Positions 42,921 to 55,692 of a stretch of 64,000 bases of DNA are shown here, piece after piece. Source of the DNA: Diabrotica undecimpunctata. Lineage: Eukaryota > Arthropoda > Insecta > Coleoptera > Chrysomelidae. The notes below the pieces were generated by a model. The model did no database searches, was not told where the DNA came from, and saw only the letters and a list, made by a program, of their open reading frames with translations. The stretch covers positions 12,324,377 through 12,388,376 of the forward strand of contig NC_092810.1 of assembly GCF_040954645.1 (NCBI RefSeq). The letters are read 5' to 3'. The number at the start of each line of letters is the position of its first letter. Position 1 is the first letter of the stretch. Made by a program: the position numbers and the translations under genes.

Positions 42921-44609
42921 TGCCACTAGAATTCTTTAACCCGCCGACGTCTCTAGTTTCAAGTCACTTAAAAATACGTGGAAAAGAGCTTTGTTGAATT
43001 GGAAAAGACAAAATCCATTTGAACTACTAAGTAAGAGTAACTTTGCTCCAATTTTAAAAAAAGTGGTTTTAGAGTGAGTGGTCTCTGTTCTTGAAACGCG
43101 GATACTATTGACTACAGCAAATGCCTAGTAAAAAATATACCATAGATAAATTTGGCAAAACCACAACAGAATCTATCAATTTGACCGATTTTTGCAACAT
43201 ATGCGATGAAGATACTTTGCAACTTTTAAAAGAAGCCAGAAACAATGGAAACTCTGATAACATTAGCAAAAGTTTTAGGGTACTACTTAATCTATTTAAC
43301 ATTTTACATCCAAATAATCCAAAAATAATGAAGAAGGCGATAATTCAAAAATTGTAATAGATGAAATGTTTTTGGAAGATATTTCTGATATTTCTGTCTT
43401 ATGTTCTGTATTCTACGATATAGAATCTGTACCTGTTGTTCTTTTGGAAGAAGTTTCTCAACAAAATACAAAAGTTTAGCACTTTACTCAGAAAATACTC
43501 AAGAAATAATCACAGGATCCACTGCCATTTCAACTTTTGATTCAGTTCCCTCCACTAGTCAAAACTCTATAAATAAGAGCAGTAACATGGAAGATTGTTT
43601 GCCTTGGGCCAAAAATCCCGAACGTAAGGGAATACGTAATACACAAAGATCTAGTTTTGTAATTTGTTCTTTGGTTTTTTGGTTTATAAAAGATAACTAG
43701 AAGAAAAGGAAAGCGAAAAAAATGAAATGGAGCGAACAAAGTTAGAAAATAAAGCAAAACGATTTCTGAAAAATAAAAGAAAATTCCTTGAAAGGAAAAA
43801 GGGTTAAATGAAATACTAAGATTAAAGTACTCAAAGAAATATCTTTATTTCAACAGAAGTTTAGTATTTTAGAGGACTTACAAGTAAACAAGCTTTTAAA
43901 TAAAGAAGATGATCGACAGCCCCATTAAAAAAAGATGGAAATAGGTCAATTCCAAAGGCATGTTAGAAATTTGTCAGTTTTGGGACCTAATCCAGATGTT
44001 CCAGAACTCTGTTCACCCCCTAAAAATAATATTTTTATGAATAAGGGTATATGCTTTACATGAACTGGAAATTTTTCCCTGATTAGGTTTGGAGTTAAAT
44101 GCCAGAAGTATACCAGAACGTTTCAGAAGGTACGTTTTGATAAATATGATTTATATAAAGAATATTTTGTTTGTAAAACTGAATCAACTTGTGTAAAGAA
44201 TATTGTTTTAGTAAAATTTGTTTTTAAAAAATATATAAATAAATACTTTATATAAATAGACACTTTGTTTTTACGTAAGTACTTATGTTTTAGTTTTGTT
44301 TTCAATTCTCAATCAATATTTTGATATAAAAATTATGCCAATTGCTGGGTGCCCATGATTGAGTACACTGCCAATTACTACATGCCAATAACTAAGGAAA
44401 TGTGTATAATCTCTAAAATAACCTATTTTTGCATTATTTTCCTCAATATTTATAAAAAAATGAAATTTAATTTGTGTTCAGCAATAATAGCAAATTATAA
44501 AAAAATTCAAAATATCCCCCTATTATGATACCCATATTAGCAAATCTTTTCCTTAAAACGTCTTAAAGTGCCAATAACTGGGTGGTTTACCCTATTTCTA
44601 TTTCTTTTT

Positions 44610-44998
44610 TTTGTGACTATTTATATTTATTCAAATCGTCTCGTTAAACAGAAACACAGAGGAGCCTGTATTTATTACGAATATTGTTGTTAAAAGTAAA
44701 TTATTGACGAAATTTTTCTGCAGGTGGATGTTTTCCAAAGTTGTCTCGTTCTGCAACGTGTTTCGAATACCTTAATTCTTCAATACCCTTCCAGATTAAA
44801 TCAAAATATTTTTTCAACATCAACTGCTTTTTTTGTATTACTTGTAAACTACATTTTTTTATTATACCAGGACGAAACTGGCCCAAATTTCTATTCTTTT
44901 ATGTGACTATATTTATTCATATCATGTGGATAAACAAGAAAACAGAAGAACCTGTTTATTTTACTAATATTGTTGTTGAAAGTAAACTAATTATTTAA
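44610..44998. repeat. Pair of about 95-bp direct repeats
   Basis: 44610-44700 and 44898-44995 share GACTAT-TATATTTATTCA, CCTGT-TTTA-TA-TAATATTGTTGTT and AAAGTAAA with about 75% identity. The 200 bp between has a 61-codon minus-strand frame (KKQLMLKKYFDLIWKGIEEL) of unknown family. Possibly old terminal repeats or a tandem duplication. Confidence 0.5.
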
Positions 44999-46263
44999 AA
45001 TACTACTACTTAATATGAAAGCACGTCCGCTTGACTTCAAACGAGCGCCCAAGGTATGGGAATGACATCCAATGGTGGATAAAGAGATTAGAAGAAAATA
45101 AAAGCTCCGCCACTGATCTTTACAAACTGTTTATTGTTTAAATCATAAACAGTTTTTATGAGATTTCTAGAAGTGTACCTAATTTTGATATAGCCCTTGT
45201 TTAATGTAGTGTATAAATATTGTTAAAATTGTTTATTTATTATATTTATTCATATTTCTTTACCCTTTTAGAGATAATTATTGATTTAAAAAAATATATA
45301 AATCAATTTAAATTTGTATCAAAGATGCATAGATTTAAAAGGTTAAACAAAATCTGTAACCAAATTATATCGGACCACGATCGTCTCTACGGTCCCACAG
45401 TGTCTAAGAAAATATATTCTGCAAGTTAATCGCCGGGACTGATTCGATATCCCAGCACATGCAAACGTTTTGAGAACAAACACAACATATCGCAAATATT
45501 GATTCACATTCGCATTGTTCAAAGATTCATGCATTTTTCATAGAAGCTTCCGTTTCTTTTTTCACTTTGTTTCAAAGTTAATCTATTCCGAAAAGGGTAC
45601 ACTCAAAGAATGACAAAGCTGCACCAAGATGCCAAAAGAAAGCTATTGTAAAACGGCGTTGGATCTTCATAAACGTCTTAAGAAAATGATTTATTATATC
45701 GGGTTTTTGGAAACTGGAAAGTAATGGATATTTTTATTATACTGACGAGGCTATTATAGAGTCACAATATAGGGCAATATAATCAATCATTCCAAAATTT
45801 GGAAAGTCGGTGTACAGTGGCATCTTAGCATTATGCCAAGTCAAATGGGAGAGACTTATTGACTTTTTCATTTTTTCTTCATCTCGTCTGGGTCCCGGCT
45901 GGTTGATTGATTGTTGTTTTTCTATTGATTAAAGTCTTAATTTAGTCTTCGGCATTTTTTATTTGTTTGTCTTACAAAGTTGCAAACAATATTTCGTTCG
46001 AAAGATAGGGAATTCAAAAAATAAAAAAATAACTATAAAATTATGGCAGTATCCAATCAACCGTTTTTATGTGCGTATATAGGGTGATTTTTTTTGTAAC
46101 GGAATACAGCTCAAATAAAAAAATTTCACTAATAAAACTGATTAAATTACAACAAAAAATAAAAGTAAAAGCTTATAATAACAGAATAAAACTGATACTG
46201 GTTACAAACAAGAAAATTAAGTGTTTAGTTTTGTGACAATATAATATAAATAACTTTTACCTA
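44999..46263. other. AT-rich intergenic DNA
   Basis: No gene recognised. Confidence 0.35.
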
Positions 46264-47566
46264 ACGTATGGTCCTAAAGTTTTGGGAAAAATTTCAAAAG
46301 CATATAACTCTGACCACAATAATCTTATATTTTTATTAAATTATTCAACAATTTAACTTAACTATTCTCATTATAAATAAATATTCAAATGACAGATAAG
46401 GGACCCTTATTTTCGATTTGCCTAATAAATCCCCTGACACGTTGCATCATCCTTTGGACGACCTCGGCGTAAATTTCCCTAATTTTTGTATATATGCGGC
46501 GTCTTAACTGTTCCTGATTTTGTGCTTCCCATCCGTTATTATATACTATCCGACTTAGTATTGCCCAGAACTCTTCAATTGGACGAGTTGAGGTAGGTTG
46601 GGAGTATTGTCTGCTTTCGGTACAAAGGTAATGTTGTTAGTTTCGTACCAGTCCCTTGTGATCCTCGCTTAATGACATGAAGCAAGATCTGGCCAAAAGA
46701 CTATTTGATCATTTGCATGATGTGTGTTCACAAACTGAAGCAATTTAGAGAGATGTCTTTGAATATAAATATTTGCGTTTAAGGCTTCGCCTCGAACAAC
46801 ACCAATGTAGGGCTGTGAGATAAAGCCAAAGCCAGCCTCAGAAATTGCACACCATACCAAAATTTTGTCCTCAAATTTTTTCTTACTTTTGAATTTTATT
46901 TCATCAGGTACATTTTCGTAATCGTTCGTGTAAAACTCATCGTTACCCTTCATCTCAGAGTTGGACAAAGTAAAATATTTTTCATCGTCCATCACGATCA
47001 ACTTGTTGACGAAATTCACTCGCCTTAACGCGCGGCAACATCTCGGAATTCTCTCTAATTGATCCTCTGTGCATTTTGGAGCTTTTCTTTTTTTCCGGTA
47101 GATAATATTGTTACTCGATAGGGTCCTGTATACTGTAGTCTTTCCAACATGAAATCTTCTGGCCAGTTTTCGCTGTGAGACCCCAATTTTGTTTTTAGCT
47201 GCTTCAATCAGTCTTGCCTCTCTTATATGGTTCAAAATCCGCGGTCGGCCACTTTTACGCAAGTTAACACATGGTATCCCTTCTTAACATTCTCTGATTG
47301 TGCGATAAATTGTCGATTTGATTATGTTTTGATCTCGATAAATATTAACAATATCTCATTTCGACATTCGCCCAACCATATTATAAACACCTCGACGAAT
47401 ACCAATTTTATAAGACATTTTGCAGAGCACAAACCAAAATATTCTGCTTTGTTTATTAAATGTCAATAACTGATGACATTTCAAATCCATGGCCTTCTTT
47501 GTTAAATGCATTTTGCTTCTCAATCAGACCAGGTGAAATTTTTCCCAAAACTTTGAGACCATACGT
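46264..47566 (-). mobile_element. Tc1/mariner element with both inverted ends
   Basis: 1303 bp between TA dinucleotides (46262-46263 and 47567-47568). The ends ACGTATGGTCcTaAAGTTTT and ACGTATGGTCtcAAAGTTTT continue as GGGAAAAATTTC on both sides, giving about 32-bp inverted repeats with two mismatches. The transposase lies inside on the minus strand. Confidence 0.92.
46669..47418 (-). pseudogene. Tc1/mariner transposase with stop codons
   Basis: From an ATG at 47418 (MSYKIGIRRGVYNMVGRMSK) two in-frame stops occur before the long open part (47262-46669). That part has the second HTH (LIEAAKNKIGVSQRKLARRF, HVGKTTVYRTL), VMDDEKYFTLSNSEM (first catalytic Asp), LVWCAISEAGFGFISQPYIG and VFWPDLASCH (second Asp). 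The final DDE segment is frameshifted beyond 46669. The FTLS and VFWPDLASxHY words mark a particular IS630/Tc1-mariner lineage found in insects. Confidence 0.88.
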
Positions 47567-47944
47567 TAGCTATAAAGTTAAGCCGATAGTCAATGACGAA
47601 CTCTCGTAAACTTTTTGTACATGCAGTGCCCACAGAGAGCACTTTGAATCTACACTTATTATTTGTTAACAAAAATTACAGACATTGAATAAACAACGGC
47701 GGATCAGCTTTACAATAAAAATAACAACTTGGTATATCATAAGCAACAAACATTGAAGAAAAAGGCATATATGGGCAAAGATTTTTATTAAAAAAGGCAG
47801 AAATCTTAACATAGGCAATAACATGCAAATAACTTTTTGTTTGAGAGTTTAGCCCTGATAGCAATAAATTATACCACGTTTTCCATGGTTAATTCCGAAA
47901 TATAAAAGTTTTATATATATAATGGCTATACACCTCAGCCTGGG
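47567..47944. other. AT-rich spacer
   Basis: No feature recognised. Confidence 0.3.
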
Positions 47945-49880
47945 GTTAAACCGCAAATGCTTTCTAGATCATTCCCTTTGGTTCATGTTATCTTCTTGAC
48001 GATATCTCTAAATGTTTTCCTGTCTCTAGTTTTTCCTTTCTATTCTCTGACTCCCATTCTTTGGAGGTCTTCGTCCACTTCTTGCAGCCACTTTGATCTT
48101 GGTCTTTCCCTTCTCTTTCTTTCTTCTGGACTTCATTCTATCATTGCATATGTCACTGCTTCATCTCCTGCTCACCAAATATGACCCAACTATCTGCATT
48201 GCTTTATTTTAGTCGCGATGTCTTCCTTAAGTTCTTCCTTAATCTCTGCATTTGTGTTGCTTCTATATTTATTTTGCTCTGTTCTGATTGGATCCAGTAT
48301 AGTTTCTCCTGCATATAATAATATTGGCCTAATTATGTTGTTATAAATGTTCATCTTAGTTTTCTTAGTCAGTGTTTTGCTTTTAAGTAATTTTTTGTCT
48401 GCAAAATAAACTTTATTCGCTGTTAATATTTTTTCTTTTATTTCGGACTTCTTTTCTCCTGTTTTGCTTATTGTAACTCCTAGGTATTTGAAGTATTCTA
48501 CTTCTTCAAACTCAGAACTTCCTATTTTGATTTTTTCATTCATTGGCTTTTTCCACTAACCTTAATATTTTTGTCTTTTCTTGATTTATTCCTAGTCCCA
48601 TTACCTCCTCTTTCTCTTTTATTTATTCTGGTATTTCTTTCATTATTTTCCTGTTCTTTTCCAAAATAGCAATTTCGTCTGCATATGCAATTATTTGACC
48701 ACGTCTTGTTCTTAGATTTCCTTTATTTACATTTCGTAGTACATATGTATTGTAAGGCTAGATTAAATTGTGTTGTTGATAAGGCATCTTCTTATTTCAT
48801 CCCTTTATTTATACTGAATTCCTATGTCTCGCCTGTGAGTTTTTTAAGTGCTATTATTAATCCTCGCCTTTTAATTGAATCAAATGCCTGTTTGAAGTCT
48901 ATGAATAACATTTCCAATTCTAATTTATATTCGTCTGCTTTTTCCATTATTTGTTTTATTGCGTGTATTCATTTCTCATCTTTCTGCTTTGAATCCATAT
49001 TGGTACTGTCCCACTGTCTTCTTTGTGATCTTTGGTAACCTCTTTTTTATTATTGATGTCAATATTTTATATGTTGTATTTAGTAACATTATTTCTCTAT
49101 AATTTTCGCAAATTAGTTGGTCTCCCTTTTTATGTATTTTTATGATCTGCCCTACCTCTCAGTCCTCTGGCATTTTCTCTTATTTCCATATATTTTTCAA
49201 TAGTGCTAGGATTTTTTTCTTTCAGCTTCCTTTCTTTGTATTTTATTAGTTTCATATTAATTCCTTCTTTTCTAGGGGCTTTTCCATTTTTGCTTCTCTG
49301 TATTACTTTCTCCAATTCCTCTAATGTTGGTTCTTTAGAAATTTCAATGTCTACTTCTTCTACACGTCTACTTTATCTGCTTCTTCTTCGTGCACCGTTT
49401 TCTCCTCGTTATTTATTTCTTCTCCTGTTGTTTCCTTCGTCAAGATCTCTCTATAGTAATCCCTCTATACTTGCTTGTATTCTTGATCCTCTATTATCAC
49501 TGTCCCCTCTTTATTTTTGATTCTGTTTGTTTTGCCTTTGTATTTTTAGTTTTGTTCTTTAATCTGTGTGTAAAAATTTTTCGTATTCCTGTTTTTTCTT
49601 TTCCGCTCTCCTGCCATTTTTTCATCCAACCATCTTTTATTTTATCTTATCACTTTCTAAGCATTCTTTCTACATTTTTTTATATTCTGCTCTGTCTTCC
49701 TTTTTATCTGCTTAGCTTTTACCTACCTGCATATTTGCACCTTCTTCTATTGAGTTTTTGATCATCTCCCATTCTGTGTTTATACCTTCTGCTTTATATT
49801 TCTTCTCTTTTATTTGAACTGTTACTGCTTCTTCATATCTTTTTCTTACTTCTTCATTACTTATTTGATTGACATTCTAC
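47945..49880 (-). pseudogene. LINE RT, heavily decayed
   Basis: The clearest frame (48543-48190) encodes FEEVEYFKYLGVTISKTGEK then IYNNIIRPILLYAGETI, the RT thumb 'F.YLG..i...g....Ei..Ri' and 'lipillYG.E.w'. Downstream frames encode a KWLQEVDEDLQRMGV-like closing block near 48060. Upstream (49315-49130) RSKNGKAPRKEGINMKLIKY matches the RT start motif (lKNgKAPG.DgI..EllK). Very T-rich on the plus strand, with many stops. Confidence 0.75.
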
Positions 49881-50334
49881 TTTTTATGTTGATTTTTCTG
49901 TTTTTTTTTTCATATATAAACGGTTTAATAGGTAAAAACAGACCAAAATTTATTATTTTATATTTATATTACAAATTTAACTGAAATAGTGTTGACAATA
50001 TTATTTTAAGTAAGTAGCACTTTATTTTATAATATTTTTGCGATAACAACAAAATAACCTACAAATAATACCTACCTAAAGAGATAAGAGAAATTCCATT
50101 TGGGTCTTGACCAGTTTTTGAACCGACCACAGGACCTGTTCAATTCGAATCAAGAAAATGCGTAAAACGAACTCAAACAGTAATAATTCTACTAAAACTT
50201 TACTTCACATACCTACTCAGATGCCGTAAATTATTTTAAACATACTACAAAAGAACGAGACCGTTATATACTTGGGAATGCACATCCCACCCACTCTTAA
50301 ACCCTACTCTTATCATTTATCACCCAAAACCCCG
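49881..50334. other. AT-rich spacer
   Basis: No feature recognised. Confidence 0.3.
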
Positions 50335-50800
50335 CAGCAAAGAATGCTGCGATGCTACGTCTTCTCTGTGCTTTTTTATGGTGTTGAATCGTGGACCTTG
50401 AACGAAGATATGTGCAGAAAACTGGATACATTTGAGATGTGGCTATATCGGAGAATGCTTAAGATCCCGTGGACTGACCGAGTCACAAATGAGAAGGTCC
50501 TCAGAAGAATGGATAAGAACCGAGAGGTACCAACCACCATCAAATCTCGAAAGTTACAGTTCTTCGGAAATATTATGCGAAATGAATCTAGGTATGCTCT
50601 CCTTCAAGCCATCCTGCAAGGAAAAATATTTGGAAAACGAGGTCCAGGAAGAAGAAGAACATCTTGGTTAGAGAACCTCAGAATCTGGTTCAATACAACA
50701 TCTGTGCAGCTTTTCCGCGCTGCTGCAGATAAGATAAAGATTGCCATGATGATCGCCAACATTCGTAACGGATAGGCACATCAAGAAGAAGAACATCAAT
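50335..50800 (+). pseudogene. LINE 3' fragment, same family as 2227-3528
   Basis: Encodes QQRMLRCYVFSVLFYGVESW, MWLYRRMLKIPWTDRVTNEK, LQFFGNIMRNESRYALLQAI and PGRRRTSWLENLRIWFNTTS, ending IANIRNG at 50775 with an AAGAAGAAGAA tail at 50785-50797. Only the post-RT part survives, but it has no frame breaks, so it is younger than the copy at 27190. Confidence 0.87.
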
Positions 50801-51212
50801 TTTGTCGTGCACATAATTTGGCATTTCGGGACCAATTTTTCCAGCAGGAAGGGGGAACTTGCCATACTGCTGTCGCAGTACGTCAATTTCTTCAGGGATA
50901 TTTTCCAAAAAAATTCATTTCACGATTTACTGACTTACCCTATCCTGAACATTCTCCAGACCCAACATCTCCAGACGCATACATTTGGGCATGGCTAAAA
51001 CTGCCATTTTTAAACGGGCATCACAAACCATTAATGAGTTAAAGATTGCCGTCAGAGTCTTCTTTGCGGAATTGACACAACCTTTATTCCATAACATTAC
51101 AAGAAATCTGGAATATCGGTATGAAGTCTGTCTTGAGAAAGAAGGAGCTCATTTAGAAGATGTTAAAAAAGATGTAAAAAATAAGTACAAGTTCAGTACT
51201 GTCCATTCCTGA
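50797..51212 (+). pseudogene. mariner-like transposase, C-terminal part
   Basis: Reads DQFFQQEGGTCHTAVAVRQF, YPEHSPDPTSPDAYIWAWLK, then after a frameshift ELKIAVRVFFAELTQPLFHN and YEVCLEKEGAHLEDV. This is the DDE end of mariner-like elements (FQQDGAPaHt...FLd..FP.R.I.R...WP.RSPDLtP.D.flWG.lK) with the second catalytic Asp replaced by Glu and further degeneration. Confidence 0.8.
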
Positions 51213-52264
51213 CTCTTTTAACATAATAAATAATAATAATTATGAATCGCTTTTTTACTCTAAATGCAACGGTGTATCACAATGAGGGTGTTAACGTTAA
51301 TAAATACGCTAAATTTTTAATTAAATGGAGCATTTGTCATAGACAAATTAACCTGAAAGTAGCATATTTTTATAGTTTTACAAATTCACAAGAAAAGCAA
51401 AAGGTTTTTACGTAAAAACGATTTGTATAAATCCTCCTTAAAGACGCACCTTTTTCTTTACGTTGATATCCTTACCTTGCAAGAAACCATCGATTTATTT
51501 TAGATCCAAAAATTTCCTTGCTAAATAAAGATTTTCACCCCTTTTCAGATTTTCATTTGTAATTACTGTACCAAATAATTGTTTATTTATGATAATAATA
51601 TAAATGTAATTCATTTCTCTCTACGTAACGCCCCTGAGGCTCTGATAAGTCGCTATCTGCATGCCAGGGCTTCCCAATTTCCTAATTATTAGTTGGACTG
51701 GAGACGTTGTCACCGTTCCATGTAATTTACTTTTGTCCCAGTTGTCTCCCAAACTATGGCTATTCCAACTTAGGTATTAGTAATGTTCCTTGAACTGGAA
51801 CTAAATGAAATGCATGCCTCGCCATTGCAGTTCCCTTCTAATGGACATCGAAATCAAAACGACCACTTTCAATGTAAATTGGAATAATTTAGGCCCTTTT
51901 CAATGAGTAGATGTTAAATTAACTATTGAGCCGTAGCGAAATGCAATGTTCATTGAAATATCTCGGGTCTTATCAAAATATGTTGCTTGTGTTCGTCTTG
52001 CTACTAACTTAAAAATACTATTTGGTAATAATCATGTAAAAATAATAAAAATGCAATATAAACGGATTTTACAAATAAGATATATTGAAAATAGACATGT
52101 ATAGGTAATCTACAGTGCGGGTCTAAAGTGTCTCTTTCCCCCAACAACCTATTTTCTAAACCATAAAACTATTAAATAAATACATTTTTCAGTAATTAAA
52201 CTAAGGCATCTGTTCAAATTTTTACGATGTTTTAGTAACGTATATCAAGCGTATATCCCACTTT
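51213..52264. other. Intergenic DNA
   Basis: No gene recognised. The interval 51620-51910 has more even base composition than its surroundings and may be unique sequence. Confidence 0.3.
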
Positions 52265-52404
52265 CGGCCGGTTTCACAAAGTAAAGTTACTTTGCGGTTG
52301 AGAGATAACCAGCGGTTACCCTGAAATATAGGTTTCACAATATAAGGTCAACAGCTCCGGTTGTGGTTAACCTACAAATTTTTTTAACCCAAAGTAAAAA
52401 CGTT

Positions 52405-53131
52405 ACGCTACATGATGAAGAAACTACAAGAAGAATATACCAAGGCTGGCCTAGATAGTAACCTTGCGAAAACAGAGTACCTATCTACAAGTCAAGAAGA
52501 CATAGAAGATCTACAGATTGATGACAACGTAACAATCAAAGGAAAGAATAAATTCAAATACCTGGGGTTTATAATCACGAAAAAGGCAACAACAGAGTAA
52601 GAAATTACACAAAGATTAGGACAAACAAGAACAGCAATCCGACAACTTAACTCAGTATGGTGGGATAGACACCTAAATATGAAGACAAAAACGCAGATTT
52701 ATAAAACATTCGTGCGAAGTATTATGACATACGGGGCTGAAAATTGGATCATAAACAAGAAAAACAGCAGTAAGATAGTAGCAACAGAGATGGAATGCCT
52801 GCGAAGATGCTGCAGAGTAACAAGAATGGATAGGAGAAGTAATGACGAAATAAAGCAAAGAACATCAATAGAAACAGACATACTAACATATATAGAACAA
52901 AAAAGATTAAAGTGGTATGGACATGTAAGAAGAACTAGCGACAGCAGATGGATAAAGAGAATAACCGAATGGAGCCCCATAGGAAGGAGGAAAAGAGGAC
53001 GACCCCGAAAATCCTGGAGGAACGAAGTAGACGACGCCATGATTAAGATAGGCCTAAACGATGGAGAATGGAACAACAGAGAGAGATGGAAACGGTTGAG
53101 CGCGGGAAGGCAGTGAATACTGTAGAATCCC

Positions 53132-53187
<56 letters not shown>
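52405..53187 (+). pseudogene. LINE with (TA)n tail, copy 1
   Basis: 5'-truncated insertion flanked by a perfect 10-bp duplication TAAAAACGTT (52395-52404 and 53188-53197). It encodes MMKKLQEEYTKAGLDSNLAK with FKYLGFIITKKA, a stop at 52600, then 52679-53116: KTKTQIYKTFVRSIMTYGAE, MECLRRCCRVTRMDRRSNDE, LKWYGHVRRTSDSRW and GRRKRGRPRKSWRNEVDDAM. After a short 3' UTR it ends in a 60-bp (TA)n tail. Copy 2 is at 59697-60317. Confidence 0.88.
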
Positions 53188-53193
<6 letters not shown>

Positions 53194-53206
53194 CGTTGGT
53201 TTAGAG

Positions 53207-55692
53207 CATGGATGCACAGACCGCGGCCCACGGGCCGCATGCGGCCCGCCGGCCGAATACTGGTGGCCCGCCGACAGCAAAAATAATACTCTTGTACATT
53301 CGAAAACTATTGAATTCTATTCCAGAATAAAACCAAAAAAAAATATGTTCGAAAAGTAATTTGAATCTCGCGCGCGCGAGATGCACAGAGTACAGTTACA
53401 CGTCGATTTACTATTCCAGTGTTAACCCGTCAAGTGCCGTGTATAATTGTGTTGTGAAATCGTAAGTAAAACTCTGTTATTAATAAGTGTTTCCCTACCT
53501 ATTTAATCAAATTTAGCTTTAATGTTGGCCAAATATTTAAATAAAACAAAGAAATTACTATTTTTATCAGAATTTCTCTAATTGTAATAATTACGTCATT
53601 ATTTCGGATATAAAATCTGTATAAAAATCTTAAAATTTCTTAGGAATAATATTCAATCAATTATTTCTGATAATTTAAAAAAGGATGGGTAATTCAAGTA
53701 GGTCCTGTAATTGTTTTCAGGTGCTGTGTTAATCCTAGCCAGGATTAGAACGCAACATGGAGAAGCCAGGACCTAGTAAAAAACGTAAGGTTAAAGATGA
53801 AAATCGGCAGTTTCAAGAAATTTGGACTGAGAAATACTTTTTTGTATCATCGCATAACAAAGTCGTTTGTTTAATTTGCAAGAATTTTGTTGCGATTGTA
53901 AAGGAATATAATGTAAAAAGGCACTATGAAACGCAGCATCCTTCTTTTACCAAGTTTACAGGCGAATTAAGAAAGCAAAAAATGTTGTCTTTAAAACGGG
54001 AGCTTATTGGTCAGCAAGCTATGTTTACAAAACCCATTCAAGATTCAGAAAGTTAGTTATGAAATTTCTCGAATGATAGCAAAGCGAAGTCGCCCCTTCA
54101 ATGATGGCGATTTTGTAAAAGAATGCATAGAAATTGCCGCTAAGAAAATGTGTCCAGAAGCATCAAAAAAGTTTGAGAAAATTCAACTGAATCGTATGAC
54201 TATCCAAAGACGAATAATATCTTTGTCAGGTAATATTGCGGAACAATTAATTGAAAAAACTAAGATCATTGAATTTTTTTTTATTAGCACTCGACGAATC
54301 CACTGATATTAGTTCCACAGCTCAACTTCTCATATTCATACGAGGTGTTACTCAAGATTTTGAAGTCTTAGAAGAGTTATTAGGAATGTGTTCATTGAAA
54401 GGTCAAACCAAAGGAGTTGATATACTCAATGTTCTTTTGGATGAGTGTTCAAAAACTGATTTGGACTTATCAAAATTATCGGGAGTTGCGACTGACGGTG
54501 CTCCTTCGATGATTGGTGTGAATTCCGGGCTAGTTACTTTGCTGAAAAAGCATATGCAAGAAAAAAACATAAACGCTGAAGATATTATGCAGTTTCACTG
54601 CATTATACACCAAGAAGCTCTCTGTTCTAAAAAAATTGAATTTCAAAATGTCGTGAAAGTGGTAGTTTCGATTGTAAATTTCATAAAATCAAGAGGAAAC
54701 ACAGACAATTCAAACAATTCCTTGATGACATCGAAAGCGAATACGGAGATTTACTGTATTATACAGAAGTAAGGTGGCTAATTCGTGGATTGACACTGGA
54801 ACGATTTCTAAATTTAATAGAAAAAATTGGAATATTTCTGGCGGAAAAGCAAAGGGATGTCCCGGAACTTAAAAATCCTGATTGGTTGTGTGATTTGGCT
54901 TTTTTAGTTGACATTACAAATCATTTGAATGTCTTGAACACACGGCTTCAAGGCAAAAATCAACTGATATCCCAGCTCTACGTTCATGTATTATCCTTTC
55001 AATGCAAGCTGACACTTTTCAGATCACAGTTGAATTCTGGAAATTACAATCATTTTCCGAATTATAAGAAAATGGCTGAAAAATTCAACAAAACTGCGAT
55101 TAATTTCAGTTATGTAGAAAAGCTAGATATTTTGATTCAATCTTTTCAAGAAATATTTTTGGAGTTTAAAAAAGTGAAACCTCTGTTGGACATATTCAGC
55201 AATCCTTTTACGATTTCAGTTGAAAATGTGCCAGAGTCAATGCAGTTAGAAATTATCGACATTCAAAACGACCAAGATTTACGCAACAAATTCAACGAAG
55301 GAGACTTGCTGAACTTTTACCGCTGCATTGATAAAAATATGTACGAAGAGTTGCGCATAAACGCTCTGAATGTGCCAGCTTCTTTGGTTCTACCTATATA
55401 TGTGAACAAACTTTTTCAATACTAAATAATAATAAAACAAAAAATCGAAACCGCCTTGCAAATGAAAGTTTGGAAGCAGTTTTACGTGTTGCTACAAGTA
55501 AATTTGAGCCAAATATAAAAAAGATTGTAAGCACTATGCAGTGTCACGCTTCAAATTAATAAATTATTTTTCAATTTTAATAAATTATTATCAATTCTTT
55601 ATTGTCTTTAATAACCTATACTTCTGGCGGCCGGTCATCAGTTCATGATTTGCCCGAGTGGTCCCTAGTCTTAATAAGTCTGTGCATCCCTG
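53207..55692 (+). mobile_element. Full-length hAT element
   Basis: 2486 bp between perfect 8-bp duplications GTTTAGAG (53199-53206 and 55693-55700). Ends CATGGATGCACAGACC and CAGGGATGCACAGAC are near-identical inverted repeats with the hAT CAGGG-x-TG pattern (left end carries CAT for CAG). A very GC-rich subterminal block (CGCGGCCCACGGGCCGC) follows the left end. Confidence 0.93.
53757..55559 (+). pseudogene. hAT transposase (GTF2IRD2/EPM2AIP1-like), frameshifted
   Basis: Starts MEKPGPSKKRKVKDENRQFQ, with a BED-like finger CLICKNFVAI...HYETQH, then QLNRMTIQRRIISLSGNIAE, LALDESTDISSTAQLLIFIR (catalytic Asp), LSGVATDGAPSMIGVNSGLV (second Asp), QFHCIIHQEALCSK, TEVRWLIRGLTLERFLNL and the C-terminal RLANESLEAVLRVATSKFEP. 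Reading needs at least four frame changes (about 54050, 54285, 54700 and 55425), each a small indel, so the gene is dead though nearly full length. The domain order is that of the hAT lineage behind vertebrate GTF2IRD2 and EPM2AIP1. Confidence 0.9.

Larger units (their letters stand above)
41686..43975 (+). pseudogene. pogo/Tigger-type transposase, longer copy with insert
   Basis: Blocks: MSKANLQKNIINKFFKKLYG (HTH, 41781), TVLEKWVVDCHRKGFPKRKE (41960), then after a frameshift NDIGKWFNNIQEYLMKKNYF (42185) with DPTRVYNGDETYFTLRLKED (first catalytic Asp), ending in TNATRIF where the 489-bp insert begins. After it come PADVSSFKSLKNTWKRALLN then WKRQNPFELLSK (42945-43030) and a C-terminal LPWAKNPERKGIRNTQRSSF (43600). 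The central second-Asp region is missing. It lies head to tail with the deleted copy at 41036-41685. The right boundary may extend to TGCCAATAACTGGG near 44570. Confidence 0.82.

Noticed and set aside
53043..53240. Tyr-Ile repeat frames here, at 59883-60347 and at 62818-63180
   Set aside because: They are translations of (TA)n tracts joined to antisense LINE sequence.
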